A DNA stretch of 5,497 nt, taken from positions 1 through 5,497 of the forward strand of contig QXYA01000098.1 in NCBI GenBank assembly GCA_009887135.1. The letters are read 5' to 3'. The notes below the pieces were generated by a model, which was not told the origin of the DNA, made no database searches, and was given only the letters and a program-made list of their open reading frames with translations. This stretch comes from Candidatus Poseidoniales archaeon. GTDB taxonomy: Archaea > Thermoplasmatota > Poseidoniia > Poseidoniales > Poseidoniaceae. Each line of letters begins with the position of its first letter. Within the stretch, counting starts at the first letter, position 1. This document shows positions 5,073 to 5,497 of the stretch, in pieces. A program made the position numbers and the translations under genes.

Positions 5073-5497
5073 TCAAGATTCATTCGCTTTATCCAACAGG
5101 GCTTGTACGTCAAGTAAACCATAACCATAGTTGTCATCATGGCCAGATTGACTCTCTTGAGGCGACACTGTTTGCATTAGCCAATCCTTGACCTGGTCAA
5201 TTGCAGATACATCACTTGATGTCCCGTTACTCGCTAATTCAGGATTTTGTTCGAGTAGTAGTGCGATGGCTCCTGTTACGAATACAGTTGCAGCACTGGT
5301 GCCACTTGATGATGACCATGTTCCTTTGTTGTTGAGGACAGGGACTTCTTTGGCAGGTGCGACAACTTCAGGCTTCTTGTCAGGATCATTTCGTGGTAAT
5401 TGAGGCGGGAAAAAGCTTGCCCCATTATTTCCAATTGAAGATTTTGGCCAATGAGCTCCTGATTCCGTTACTCCTCCAACGCATATCACGCGGCGTT
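5073..5497 (-). CDS. Subtilisin-like (S8) serine protease, C-terminal part
   Basis: C-terminal 140 or so residues of a subtilase; the gene continues past the right edge of the window. GTG at 5489 is internal, since in-frame Arg codons precede it. The visible part includes RRVICVGGV (the usual strand after the oxyanion Asn), SSIGNNG, KPEVVAPAKEV (usually KPDVVAPG), then the catalytic serine block SSSSGTSAATVFVTGAIALLL, with the nucleophile Ser in GTS. NYGYGLLDVQALLDKA closes the domain, as in many subtilases. The catalytic Asp and His and any signal peptide are outside the window. The block after the serine is atypical: the normally conserved Pro-His of GTSMATPHVAG is Val-Phe here. No C-terminal add-on domain follows; the protein ends ten residues after the closing helix starts. 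It is probably a secreted or cell-surface peptidase, by analogy only. Confidence 0.85.
   Translation of the reverse strand, partial: RRVICVGGVTESGAHWPKSSIGNNGASFFPPQLPRNDPDKKPEVVAPAKEVPVLNNKGTWSSSSGTSAATVFVTGAIALLLEQNPELASNGTSSDVSAIDQVKDWLMQTVSPQESQSGHDDNYGYGLLDVQALLDKANES

Overview
The window looks like a piece of an archaeal chromosome, most plausibly from a mesophilic euryarchaeote of the Thermoplasmatota / Marine Group II (Poseidoniales) type. The archaeal assignment is strong. It contains adjacent genes for ribosomal proteins S24e and S27ae (archaeal/eukaryotic types), the archaeal/plant-type D-aminoacyl-tRNA deacylase DtdA (DTD2 family), and a protein resembling the HVO_0476 zinc-finger family known from haloarchaea. 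The Marine Group II assignment is inferred from gene content and the moderate-to-low GC sequence; no rRNA is present to settle it.

Layout: eight protein-coding genes are packed with almost no spare DNA, and transcription direction switches repeatedly. Positions 5-492 (+) hold rps24e and rps27ae, overlapping by one base. Positions 471-1418 (-) hold a 315-residue beta-propeller-like protein of unknown function, whose 3' end overlaps rps27ae tail-to-tail by 22 bases. After a 66-base divergent gap, 1485-2444 (+) is dtdA and 2461-3429 (+) is a monofunctional proline dehydrogenase, probably co-transcribed. The convergent gene at 3430-4260 (-) is the zinc-ribbon protein, with an acidic N-terminus built from a 57-base tandem duplication and a basic C-terminus. 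After a 94-base divergent gap, 4355-5071 (+) is a class I SAM-dependent methyltransferase-like protein. It converges on 5073-5497 (-), the C-terminal part of a subtilisin-like serine protease that runs off the right edge. No stretch over 100 bases lacks a gene.

Functionally, the left half is weighted to translation: two small-subunit proteins and the tRNA proofreading enzyme DtdA. Proline dehydrogenase makes an electrophilic intermediate (pyrroline-5-carboxylate / glutamate semialdehyde), and DTD2 enzymes have been reported to remove aldehyde-derived adducts from aminoacyl-tRNA, so the dtdA-proline dehydrogenase pairing deserves a second look. I saw no CRISPR array, tRNA, rRNA, insertion sequence or phage gene, and no clear sign of a wholly new multi-gene system. 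The most unusual items are the 22-base gene overlap that is itself an inverted repeat, the duplicated acidic module of the zinc-ribbon protein, the uncharacterised propeller-like gene, and the atypical catalytic-serine block of the protease.
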